From Dysgonomonas sp. 521 (GTDB lineage: Bacteria; Bacteroidota; Bacteroidia; Bacteroidales; Dysgonomonadaceae): a stretch of 51,908 bases of DNA. The notes under the pieces are model-generated. The model ran no database searches, was not told the DNA's origin, and saw nothing but the letters and a program-made list of their open reading frames with translations. The DNA lies in NCBI RefSeq assembly GCF_010501055.1, contig NZ_QVMO01000011.1, forward strand, positions 18,427-70,334, given 5' to 3'. Below, piece after piece: positions 15,483 to 24,194 of the stretch (position 1 is the first letter of the stretch; every line of letters begins with the position of its first letter). A program made the translations under genes and the position numbers.

Positions 15483-15563
15483 ACCCCTCCCGACCTCCCC
15501 AAAGGGGATGAGAAAGCTTGCGTCAGCTATCTCCCCTCCCTTTGGAGGGGTTGGGGGAGGTGG
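15483..15563. repeat. Pair of dispersed palindromes (family A) in inverted arrangement
   Basis: The unit at 15483-15510 (CCCCTCCCGACCTCCCCAAAGGGG) and one in the opposite direction at 15531-15563 flank AGAAAGCTTGCG. They lie between the GH3 stop (15564) and the esterase start. The two units could pair with each other to form a long stem in the operon mRNA, perhaps stabilising the upstream part of the transcript. Confidence 0.8.
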
Positions 15564-18236
15564 TTATTTTACCACATTGATAGTCTGAGTTAAATGTATA
15601 TTCTTCGAAGAACTACCCACCATTATTTCGAATTCACCCGGTTCTACTACCCGTTTCATCTCTGCATTAATCAATGACAGGTGTTCTGGCGTAAGGGTTA
15701 TTGTAACTTCCTTGCTTTCCCCTGCTTTCAGAAAGACGTTGGCAAAACCTTTTAGTAGTTTCACAGGAGTGGCTACACTGCTTACCTTATCATTGATGTA
15801 GAGTTGCACAACTTCCGTTCCGTCTACATTGCCTGTGTTCCGCAGGTTGATAGTCACAGTGATATTATCGGTTGTTTTCGCGTTTTCGGGCTGTACACTC
15901 AATGTGGAGTATGTGAAGTTAGTATAGCTTAGCCCATATCCGAATTCATAAAGCGGGTCGCCGTTTCCATCCACATACCTGCGGCTGGCAGACGGTTTCT
16001 TTGAATAATAGATAGGCAATGTACCCTGTTCTTTCGGGAAACTGATACTTAATTTACCTGAAGGATTGTAGTCGCCCCATATCACATCGGCTACCGCATC
16101 GCCTCCCGCTTCGCCCGGATACCAGGCCTGCAGCAGTGCATTAGAATTTTCAGCAATTTCGGTCAGTACTAATGGACGGCCTGTCAGCATAACGGTAACC
16201 ACAGGTTTATTTGCCTGTTTCGCCGTTTTAATGATGTCAAGGTCTGCCTGATGCGGGTACAGGTTTTGACGGTCGCGGCTTTCACCCACCTCGCTGTCGG
16301 TTTCGCCGATAACGACAAGGGTAACATCCGAAGCGGCAGAGGCACGGGCTACATCCCTGAACAGTGAAGATGAGGTAAGCTGTGTCATTCTCCAGCGCAG
16401 ATTAACAAAGGCAATATCTTCTATCTCTGCATATTCGAGGCGAATAGGCACCTGTTTGCCTGCTGTAAGGCTTATCTTTTTGCTAAGGGTTTGTTTTACT
16501 TTTTCCTCTCCCCAGCAGTCGATAAACAATTCATTATTAATATATACACGCGCGTAATCATCCGCATTTAACTGGAACTCATATTCGCCTGTTACCGGAG
16601 CTGTGATATAGCCGCTCCAGCGAACGGAGAAGTTATCAGAATTGATACCCGGCGCAGGGCTCAGGTTATGCCAGTACACCGAAAGGTTATCGTTAATATC
16701 TGTGTAGACAGGATTTCCTTCAAAGTTAGTATTGTTGTAGAATGTAATATCCAGTCCGTTCTTATCTTTATTCGAATCGGGAGTCAAAGCTGTTGGCGGG
16801 ATATTGGCAAATCGTTCTGAGATATCACTGTTTACAAAATTAATCTTCACATTTTCGCCAAAGTGTTTTTGCAATGCCTGATAGACTGTCACTCCCTTTG
16901 CTCCGGCAGGAGAATAACCGCCCAGAGAAGATACATTTGCCAGATTGCCGACAAGGGCGATGGATTTGATATCTTTTTTCAGAGGCAGGATGCCGTCTTT
17001 GTTTTCAAGTAGAACTATTGATTTGCGGGCTGCTTCGAGTGCTAGTTTCTGATGTTCTTCGCTTCTGTAAACTTTGGCTGCCAATGTTTCGTCTGTATAT
17101 GGGTTGTCAAATAGTCCGAGTTCAAACTTTACACGCAGTACTCCGGCTACCGCCCTGTTCAGGTCTTTTTCGGACAACTTACCATCTTTTACGGCTTTCA
17201 CCACCGTGCTTTGGAATACATCGTGCGGATAATCATAAAACTGCATATCCAGCCCGGCAGACAGGGAGTTAATAATGGCTTCTTCTCCGTTGGCAACCGT
17301 GTGATGGTCTTTGTATTGCTTGGCAATGGCTCCCAGGTCAGATACCACAAAACCATCGAATCCCCATTCGTCCCTCAGTATTGTTTTCAATAGCCACGGG
17401 TCGGCAATGGCGGGGATGCCATCCCTTTCGTGATAGGCAGCCATAATTCCTTTTGCTTTAGCTTCGGTTACGGCTTTTTCGAATACATAAAGGTGTGTAG
17501 AACGGGCTTCGCGTTCCCCGATAAATACAGGTGACGTATTTACGCCGCCTTCGGGTATACCGTGTATGGCAAAATGTTTTGGCTCGGCAACAACAGTATT
17601 GTTATCTTTCAGGCTGTTGCCCTGCATTCCTTTGATGAGGCTGACTGCATAGCGTGACGACAGGTAAGGGTCTTCGCCGAACGTCTCTTCGGTGCGTCCC
17701 CAACGGATATCACGTGCCAGGTCGAGATTAGGCCCCAGTATGAAATGTACGCCATGTGCACGTGCTTCGGCAGCAATGGCTTTACCTATATTGTTTACCA
17801 GTATGGTATCCCAAGTGGATGAGTTACCGATAGGGGTAGGGAATGTGGTTGCTCCCGCCCCTTGGTATCCATGTAATGCTTCTTCGATGAAAATAACAGG
17901 AATCCCCAAACGTGAGTTTTCGATGGCACGTTTTTGTACGGCATTGGCTATGGCCGCTGTCTTCGGGTAAAAGTCGTGGATAGAGCCGATGCACATGGAG
18001 TCGATAAAGAAGGCTGCTTCTTTCTCTTTCAGCCTGTCCGGCCCATCCAGAATATCGTTGGCCGAAAGCATATCCAGTTGGGCTGCTTTTTCTTCGACTG
18101 TCATCCGCGACAATAAGTCATTCACCCTGTCTTCAACAGGTGCATTCGCATCTTTATAAACCGGGGTGTCGGAACATCCCGCGCTGAAGAGCAAAAGCGA
18201 TAAAAATGCCGTGCATATAAGATTCCTTTTTTTCAT
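15564..18236 (-). CDS. GH3 beta-glycosidase lipoprotein with PA14 insert
   Basis: This 890-residue protein has a lipoprotein signal with cysteine at 21 (LLFSAGC). The GH3 N-terminal barrel (about 30-370) carries the nucleophile Asp300 in FVVSDLGA, and KHFAIHG is the conserved KHF/substrate loop. A PA14 domain (about 480-620, with YITAPVTGEYEFQLNADDYA) is inserted in the second GH3 domain (about 390-720), and a fibronectin III-like domain ends the protein (about 790-885). PA14 inserts in GH3 enzymes shape the substrate pocket. The likely reaction is removal of terminal beta-glucose or beta-xylose. It is anchored in the periplasm or outer membrane and shares an operon with the GH31 gene upstream. 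Confidence 0.93.
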   Translation of the reverse strand: MKKRNLICTAFLSLLLFSAGCSDTPVYKDANAPVEDRVNDLLSRMTVEEKAAQLDMLSANDILDGPDRLKEKEAAFFIDSMCIGSIHDFYPKTAAIANAVQKRAIENSRLGIPVIFIEEALHGYQGAGATTFPTPIGNSSTWDTILVNNIGKAIAAEARAHGVHFILGPNLDLARDIRWGRTEETFGEDPYLSSRYAVSLIKGMQGNSLKDNNTVVAEPKHFAIHGIPEGGVNTSPVFIGEREARSTHLYVFEKAVTEAKAKGIMAAYHERDGIPAIADPWLLKTILRDEWGFDGFVVSDLGAIAKQYKDHHTVANGEEAIINSLSAGLDMQFYDYPHDVFQSTVVKAVKDGKLSEKDLNRAVAGVLRVKFELGLFDNPYTDETLAAKVYRSEEHQKLALEAARKSIVLLENKDGILPLKKDIKSIALVGNLANVSSLGGYSPAGAKGVTVYQALQKHFGENVKINFVNSDISERFANIPPTALTPDSNKDKNGLDITFYNNTNFEGNPVYTDINDNLSVYWHNLSPAPGINSDNFSVRWSGYITAPVTGEYEFQLNADDYARVYINNELFIDCWGEEKVKQTLSKKISLTAGKQVPIRLEYAEIEDIAFVNLRWRMTQLTSSSLFRDVARASAASDVTLVVIGETDSEVGESRDRQNLYPHQADLDIIKTAKQANKPVVTVMLTGRPLVLTEIAENSNALLQAWYPGEAGGDAVADVIWGDYNPSGKLSISFPKEQGTLPIYYSKKPSASRRYVDGNGDPLYEFGYGLSYTNFTYSTLSVQPENAKTTDNITVTINLRNTGNVDGTEVVQLYINDKVSSVATPVKLLKGFANVFLKAGESKEVTITLTPEHLSLINAEMKRVVEPGEFEIMVGSSSKNIHLTQTINVVK

Positions 18237-18267
18237 GATTAAAATTATTAAGGTTATTTTTTAGGTC

Positions 18268-18360
18268 TTTGTCATTTTGAACGGAGTGAAAAAATCTCTT
18301 ACCTCTATGAATATAACTTTTGAGGGTCGAGATGCTTCGTTGCCTCAGCATGACAAAAGA
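18268..18360. repeat. Dispersed inverted-repeat element (family C)
   Basis: The left arm GTCATTTTGAACGGAGTG and the right arm GAGATGCTTCGTT...CAGCATGAC are imperfect inverted repeats of each other. The same element recurs at 20851-20957 and as a tandem array at 50931-51680. It lies in the GH31-GH3 gap, where it would fold in the mRNA. This family of GTCAT...ATGAC elements is widespread between Bacteroidota genes. Confidence 0.8.
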
Positions 18361-18460
18361 GTATGATACAATTCGTAATTTTTTAATTCAAATTTATTTT
18401 TTCATCATTAATAAACTCATTAAAAAACACATTAAGACCTCCTTAAAATCCTTATTAATA

Positions 18461-20824
18461 CTACATTTTTACATTAATCTCCTGTCCCTGATATACAATT
18501 TGCTTATCAGCCTGCGAAATGGTGTTTATATTCTTTCCATCCTTAATAATGGTGACATTGAAAGTGCGGTTTTTCAACATGCCCGGAAATTCTCCCTGAC
18601 GGGTTCCGATGGTTAGGATTCCGGCTTTGTCGTTCCACTTCATTTTAATCGTTGAGCAGATACCTTTTTCATAATTGTAGTTGTCGTTTTCATCTTCATA
18701 CAGTACAAATTCGGCATCAGCACCCGGGAAAATGAAAAGGTTGAGATTATCCCATTTCTTTTCTTCGGCATACTGTACTTTCGGTCCCCACGGTAGGATA
18801 CTTCCGGATTTGATGTACAATGGAATAATGTCTATAGGCGTTGCCTTGCTGATTTCTTTTCCGCCTTCTGTCTTTTCTCCTGTCCAGAAGTCGTACCAGT
18901 CAGCACCTTTCGGCAGGTATAGTTTATGTGATTTTACAGTGCTGAAATCTTCTACTGCGCTGCCGTTCACACGGTTTACATACATGGAATCGGTAACAGG
19001 GGCAACAAGAATAGATTTACCAAACATAAACTGATTGTCTATATCATGCACGTTGGCATCGCTGGCGAAGTCCATACTCAGGGCGCGCATCATAGAGCCT
19101 GCATTGGCTGTAATGTCGTGACCGATAGAATACATATATGGTAACAGATTGTAACGCAGGTTAATATATTTCTCCTGCGTATCGTAAGCCCAATCGCCTT
19201 TTTGTCCGAACTGGAAAATTTCGCGGGGGGTACTTGTTCCATGCGAACGCATCATCGGGGTAAATGTAGCGAACTGCATCCAGCGTACATATAATTCATG
19301 GTAGGCTTTATCCCTGATACCTTCTGGATATACATGGTGTGCGAAGAATCCACCTATATCTGTGTTCCAGTAGGGTATTCCACAAAGTGAGAAGTTAAGC
19401 CCGGCCGAAATCTGGTTGCGTAGCACATCCCAGCGTGAAACGATATCGCCCGACCATGAGTTAGCCCCATAGCGTTGTTGCCCTGCGAAGGCAGAACGTG
19501 TAAGGATATAAACACGTTTGTCGGAAGTAACCTGACGTTGATAGTCGTACACACTACCTACCGATACAAGAGGGAAAGCGTTATATACACTGCGAAGCGG
19601 TCCCAGATAAGTCTGTTGATTTAGTTCTTTTTCTCCTCCCGAATATTCCGGTTCGGTAGCATCAAGCCACCAGCCGTCCATGCCTATCGAAAAGATATTT
19701 TTATTCATATAGTCCCAATAGATTTTGCGTGCTTCCGGATTGAAAGCATCGTAAACTTTTACACCATTATTATGCGGGAATGTTTCGAAATCAAGTAAGA
19801 GGTTTTTCTTTTTCAGGTCTTTGTGAATATTTGTATTTGGGCCAAAAGAAGGCCAAACAGAGATAGCTATATGTGCATTCATCTTATGCACTTCATCTAT
19901 CATCTTTTTCGGATTTGGGAATGTAGGGTTGCCAAATTCTACGGCATTCCAATGCTTATTGTCGGTGCTCCAGTATTGCCAGTCCTGTACAATTCCGTCG
20001 AGAGGAATATTCAGGTTGCGGTATTTTTTTACCACATCAAGCAACTCGTCCTGCGATGTATAGCGTTCACGGCTCTGCCAGAATCCGTATGTCCATAGCG
20101 GATACATAGGTGCCTGTCCTGTAAGTTCGCGAATTTGTGCAATTGTCCCATCAGCATCTTTTCCATACATAAAGTAATAGTCTATGCAATTACCAGCGGT
20201 AGAAGTGAATGACAAGCCGTCATATGAATCTTTATAAGTAGTGGGGGAGTAGTTGTCCCAGAAAACAGCATAGCCTTTTACTGAATGGATAATCGGAATA
20301 GCTATTTCCATATTCACCTGACGCAGATGTACTTCCTGTTCGCGCTGGTTCATATGTCCTTGTTGGTGTTGTCCAAGCCCGTAAACAGCTTCCTGCTTAT
20401 CGAGAAGGAATGTTTGTTTTACTTCATACGTTTTACCGCTTTCATAATTCTTAGGAGTGAATACAGACGAAACGCTCTTTTCGGCAATGAAAGGTCGGGT
20501 ATCTGTTCCGTTGAACAGCACATCTCCTGTAGTCAGGTTCAGCGTAACGATAAGGTCAGCTGTATTCAGTGTGATTACATTGTTGAACTGTTCAATGTTG
20601 AAGTCTGTACTTTGCGGTTCTTTGATAACCGACAGGCTTTTCTTATCAGGAGTTTCTCCCTGCGGATATTTCAGTACCCTGACAATCTGCGGGCTAAAAA
20701 ACTGAATCTCAATACTTGTTGAGTTTACATCGGTCTTTACTCCCTGCGGCGTGCGTTGGTAATTTTGTGCAACCAACTGACCGGATAAAGTAAGGATGAG
20801 AAGTGTAATGAATGCTTTTTTCAT
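18461..20824 (-). CDS. GH31 alpha-glycosidase (alpha-xylosidase or alpha-glucosidase)
   Basis: This 787-residue exported enzyme has a signal peptide 1-20 ending LVAQ. An N-terminal beta-sandwich (about 25-235) precedes a barrel (about 240-560) with nucleophile Asp388 in GWWLDATEPE and acid/base Asp460 in NSWSGDIVSRW. C-terminal beta domains of the DUF5110 type (about 650-785) end the chain. GH31 enzymes hydrolyse terminal alpha-glucose, alpha-xylose or related residues with retention. The family context (GH3, GH43, GH95) would suit an alpha-xylosidase, but the sequence does not settle the specificity. Confidence 0.92.
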   Translation of the reverse strand: MKKAFITLLILTLSGQLVAQNYQRTPQGVKTDVNSTSIEIQFFSPQIVRVLKYPQGETPDKKSLSVIKEPQSTDFNIEQFNNVITLNTADLIVTLNLTTGDVLFNGTDTRPFIAEKSVSSVFTPKNYESGKTYEVKQTFLLDKQEAVYGLGQHQQGHMNQREQEVHLRQVNMEIAIPIIHSVKGYAVFWDNYSPTTYKDSYDGLSFTSTAGNCIDYYFMYGKDADGTIAQIRELTGQAPMYPLWTYGFWQSRERYTSQDELLDVVKKYRNLNIPLDGIVQDWQYWSTDNKHWNAVEFGNPTFPNPKKMIDEVHKMNAHIAISVWPSFGPNTNIHKDLKKKNLLLDFETFPHNNGVKVYDAFNPEARKIYWDYMNKNIFSIGMDGWWLDATEPEYSGGEKELNQQTYLGPLRSVYNAFPLVSVGSVYDYQRQVTSDKRVYILTRSAFAGQQRYGANSWSGDIVSRWDVLRNQISAGLNFSLCGIPYWNTDIGGFFAHHVYPEGIRDKAYHELYVRWMQFATFTPMMRSHGTSTPREIFQFGQKGDWAYDTQEKYINLRYNLLPYMYSIGHDITANAGSMMRALSMDFASDANVHDIDNQFMFGKSILVAPVTDSMYVNRVNGSAVEDFSTVKSHKLYLPKGADWYDFWTGEKTEGGKEISKATPIDIIPLYIKSGSILPWGPKVQYAEEKKWDNLNLFIFPGADAEFVLYEDENDNYNYEKGICSTIKMKWNDKAGILTIGTRQGEFPGMLKNRTFNVTIIKDGKNINTISQADKQIVYQGQEINVKM

Positions 20825-20850
20825 TGTTGTATTGTTTTCTTTTTGTACTC

Positions 20851-20957
20851 TGTCATGTTGAACGGAGTGAATTGAAAATCGGCAGAGCGAAGCGGAGCCA
20901 AACCCTCGTATCTTTTTTGAGGGTCGAGATTCTTCGTTGCACTCAGAATGACAAAGA
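20851..20957. repeat. Dispersed inverted-repeat element (family C)
   Basis: Left arm GTCATGTTGAACGGAGTGAA and right arm GAGATTCTTCGTTGCACTC...AATGAC. The loop contains a second stem made of AAACCCTCG and TGAGGGT. It lies between the beta-helix protein gene and the GH31 gene, in the same position relative to the operon as the copy at 18268. Confidence 0.8.
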
Positions 20958-20989
20958 GAGCTTTATTGTTAACTGCTAACTGTTTACTG

Positions 20990-22297
20990 TCATTCTGTTC
21001 CTAAATTTCCTTCTACATAACTGCTTTTTGCATTATTGCTGATACGTATTTTTCCCTTGATTGTATTTTCGCTGACAATGGCACGGTCTACATTGCTGCC
21101 GATGGATATTTGCGGACTGTCGTGCATAAAGTCGCATCCACGGACAGATACAGAGCCACTGTTGACCTGTATAGCGCTTCTGTTTTCTTTGCTTCTGTCC
21201 CACTGAACAAAGATGCAGTCGGAGAAACCGATTGTTCCCTGTCCGTTGATCTTTGCTATCTGCTCACATGGCCCCCAGAAAGCACTGTTGACAAAGCGTA
21301 CATTTCCTTTGTTGGCATTCGTTACTTCTACCATAGTAGGGTCGTCGCCGTGCATGGCTACAAACTCTCCGTTAGTGATAAGGATTCCGTAAGCGGCACT
21401 TTGTTCCACCTTTACGGAAGTGTGGCATGCATCGGCTCCAATACCTAAAAAATTCCCGTTACAGGAGCCGGTGCTACCCTGGCTTGCTCCAAACTTATAA
21501 CCAACATTATATCCGAAGCAGAATGTATTAAGCACATAGTGCCAGTCGGTGCGCTCGAAGATAAATGCTTCGCCGTGTTCGCGTTGCCAGTTGTAAAGGG
21601 TTGGCTTCATGCTCCACCACGGATTCCAGTGTACATTTTCTATTCTGCCTATATCATAAATCGCATCCACATAGATACCCCTGCGCAACGGTTGTCCGCT
21701 GATATTGCGGATAAGGGCGCGTTCGTTGTGCGATGCATCGATTGCGTTGTAAGGATTCAGCATTTCCACATCGAGTAATGCCGGATTTTTGCCTTTCATA
21801 GCTACTCCCCACGGATAAGCATCGGGCACTTTGTCAGGGTCTTGAGTTGGCCAGTACATAACTATTCCGCGCAGTGTACTGTTTGTATTGATGGTAATAG
21901 CCGGAGTACCTTCTATGTCCTGTCCTTTGCCTCCGGTGATAAGGAGAGTTGTGCCGTCTTCGCCCGGTTTAGGCAGCCCTGCATTGCGGATTCCGTTGTG
22001 TGAAGGAACGGATTCGAAAGCGCCCTTCAAAGTAACGGCCTGCGGTATATTCAGTGAGCCGGCAATAAGATATGTACCATTTGGCAAATACACTGTTCCG
22101 CCCCTCTTCCCGAAAGACTCCATTGCTTTCTGGATGGCATTGGTATCATCCGTTTTTCCATCGGCCTTTGCTCCGAAATCGAGCACCGATACGATGTCTT
22201 TAGATTCGGGATGTGGCTTGATATCTGCATTTCTTTGTTGCGCAGATAAATTTATCATCCCAAGTATTAACAATGATGTGAGGATAAGTTTTTTCAT
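20990..22297 (-). CDS. Pectate-lyase-fold (beta-helix) protein
   Basis: This 435-residue protein has a signal peptide 1-20 ending LSAQ. It has the entry motif of Pfam Pectate_lyase_3 (VLDFGAKADGKTDDTNAIQ, residues 39-57), then a turn-rich right-handed beta-helix. Proteins of this fold act as polysaccharide lyases, GH28-like hydrolases or epimerases. I cannot see a diagnostic catalytic set, so the reaction is open; the TDD motif is structural. Being encoded among exo-glycosidases, it is the best candidate for an endo-acting or backbone-cleaving enzyme in this arm, apart from the GH71/99-like protein. Confidence 0.8.
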   Translation of the reverse strand: MKKLILTSLLILGMINLSAQQRNADIKPHPESKDIVSVLDFGAKADGKTDDTNAIQKAMESFGKRGGTVYLPNGTYLIAGSLNIPQAVTLKGAFESVPSHNGIRNAGLPKPGEDGTTLLITGGKGQDIEGTPAITINTNSTLRGIVMYWPTQDPDKVPDAYPWGVAMKGKNPALLDVEMLNPYNAIDASHNERALIRNISGQPLRRGIYVDAIYDIGRIENVHWNPWWSMKPTLYNWQREHGEAFIFERTDWHYVLNTFCFGYNVGYKFGASQGSTGSCNGNFLGIGADACHTSVKVEQSAAYGILITNGEFVAMHGDDPTMVEVTNANKGNVRFVNSAFWGPCEQIAKINGQGTIGFSDCIFVQWDRSKENRSAIQVNSGSVSVRGCDFMHDSPQISIGSNVDRAIVSENTIKGKIRISNNAKSSYVEGNLGTE

Positions 22298-22385
22298 AAT
22301 TATATATTTTTTAAGCTGTTAGCTGATAGCTTTTAGCCAATAACTTTCTAGCCCGCTTTGCGCCATTGGCACATTGGCATATTTG

Positions 22386-24098
22386 CTAATTGGCACATTG
22401 ACTTGTTATTCCATTTTCATTAAAAGCATCTATTGAGAAATAATATTCTGAGTCCCTGTTGAAGAAACGTCCTTCAAAAGAGTTGTCATAAACCATTACA
22501 GCATTTTTCAACTGGTCGGGCTTTACTCCCCAGCGAAGGATATAGCCGTTTGCTCCGTCTACTTTGTCCCAGCTAAAGCGGAAGATGCGGGTATCATCCT
22601 TATCTCTGTCTACCTGTAATTTAGGTGTATGTTTAGGTGCTTTGCCCTGTCCGTGTCCGAACACACGCAGGTCGTACAGAGAGAAACTACCTTCCATATC
22701 TTTTACGTTTACAATACGGATATATCTTGTCTTTACAGGTTTGTCCAGAACAATAAGTTCGTGGGGCATATCTTTGATGTTTTCACCTCTGTCGATGATT
22801 CCTTTCCAGTTGTTGCCATCGTCCGAACATTCGATATAATACTGGTAGACAGGGGGAGAATCGTTTCTTGTAATGGTGAAATTATGGTCGGCAAAATTTA
22901 CCTGTATAGCGTTTACGCTCATCTTTCTGCCTAAATCTACCTGCCACCATTCAGCTTTTTTACCAGTAGCGGCTGCCCACCATGTTTCAACTCTTTCATC
23001 GGCTGCTTTTTCAGCTTCATATCCTTCAAGGGAAGATGATGCTGTGACTTTTTTTCCGTGGGAAAGCATATTCCACGACATCGAACAATCATTGTTTTCC
23101 AGATCTGTTTTTTTATCGGGTATAGTGAATGGATAGTCTGTTAATGCTGTGTGTGCCTGCATATTGTCGTCGCCGGACATATAGGCGGGGAATAGTCCCA
23201 GCCTGCGCTCGAACATATGACGAACTGATATAGTCATTGTAGCCACATGCCAATAGTTACCATATTTGTCTTTGAATGTATGTCCGTGTCCTGCTCCGCC
23301 GATAAAGCCTCCCGGTTTGAATGAGAAAGGGCTGTTTTCGGCATAGGTATATGGCCCCAGTGGATTGTCGGATGTGTAGATGCCATCGCCGTAAATGCGG
23401 TATTGCGTGCCGGGAGCAGCATATTGCAGATAGTATTTTCCTTTATATTTTATCATACACGGCCCTTCGTTCCAGCCGGTACGTTGTTCTTCATTGTTGA
23501 CGCCGGGAACTTCCCAGCCGTATTTGTCTCCGTTATGCCTGATAAGGACAACAGGCTCACCTACAGCTTTAAATCCGTCATTCGGGTCTATCTTTACCCC
23601 CATGATGGGGTCTACATCCGAACAGCCCCAGTACATATACATTTGTCCGTCATCGTCTTTGTAAAATGCCGGGTCCGTCATGCCGTATTTGAATTTGGTT
23701 TCTACCGGTTCCCATTTATCCTCATCGGGGTTGGCATTCCTGAAGATTTGCAGGTTTGCCGAAGCTATATAGTAAAGTGCATCATCATGCACCAGTACTG
23801 TAGGTGCATAATCTTCGATGGTTGTTATTGTTTGAGTGGGAATGTAAGTCCAGTCCACTAAATCGGGTGAACTCCAATACCCCCCTGATTTGGATGCAAA
23901 CAAATAGTACTTATCCTTAAAGTACTCAATCACTGGGTCGGCAGCTTCTCTTCTGCTTTCTCCATCGAACTGAAAGCGATAATTCAGATTCAAGGGGTTG
24001 GCAATGATGCGCTTGTCCCCGGATTGACTTCTGGAAAAAGGGCTATTGAGAAAAAATAGACCTAAAAGTAATGTTATGAATAGATGTTTGTTTCGCAT
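22386..24098 (-). CDS. GH43-type glycosidase with F5/8 C (discoidin) domain
   Basis: The start at 24098 (MRNKHLFITLLLGLFF) gives a signal peptide; the frame is open to 24161 through intergenic repeat sequence. The 570-residue protein has a GH43-like five-bladed propeller (about 40-330). The acids are Asp in REAADPVIEY, Asp in MTDPAFYKD and Glu in GWNEGPCM. An F5/8 C (CBM32-like) domain (about 345-475, with WWQVDLG) and a fibronectin III-like domain (about 485-565) follow. Beta-xylosidase or arabinofuranosidase activity is likely. The last residues, SQCAN and stop, are encoded by the start of a repeated GGCACATT-type intergenic stretch. Confidence 0.88.
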   Translation of the reverse strand: MRNKHLFITLLLGLFFLNSPFSRSQSGDKRIIANPLNLNYRFQFDGESRREAADPVIEYFKDKYYLFASKSGGYWSSPDLVDWTYIPTQTITTIEDYAPTVLVHDDALYYIASANLQIFRNANPDEDKWEPVETKFKYGMTDPAFYKDDDGQMYMYWGCSDVDPIMGVKIDPNDGFKAVGEPVVLIRHNGDKYGWEVPGVNNEEQRTGWNEGPCMIKYKGKYYLQYAAPGTQYRIYGDGIYTSDNPLGPYTYAENSPFSFKPGGFIGGAGHGHTFKDKYGNYWHVATMTISVRHMFERRLGLFPAYMSGDDNMQAHTALTDYPFTIPDKKTDLENNDCSMSWNMLSHGKKVTASSSLEGYEAEKAADERVETWWAAATGKKAEWWQVDLGRKMSVNAIQVNFADHNFTITRNDSPPVYQYYIECSDDGNNWKGIIDRGENIKDMPHELIVLDKPVKTRYIRIVNVKDMEGSFSLYDLRVFGHGQGKAPKHTPKLQVDRDKDDTRIFRFSWDKVDGANGYILRWGVKPDQLKNAVMVYDNSFEGRFFNRDSEYYFSIDAFNENGITSQCAN

Positions 24099-24142
24099 AA
24101 ATGAATATTTTTCTGTAGTGGCAATCCCTTGTGGTTGATCTT

Positions 24143-24177
24143 TTGTATAGGGTTGACACATAGGTCAACCCCTACAA
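24143..24177. repeat. Dispersed palindrome (family D)
   Basis: TTGTAtAGGGTTGAC and GTCAACCCcTACAA pair around a 5-base loop. A related double unit lies at 45556-45627. It sits between the GH92 stop and the next gene of the operon and may form a stabilising or terminating stem. Confidence 0.75.
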
Positions 24178-24194
24178 TCAATAAATAAAGAGAA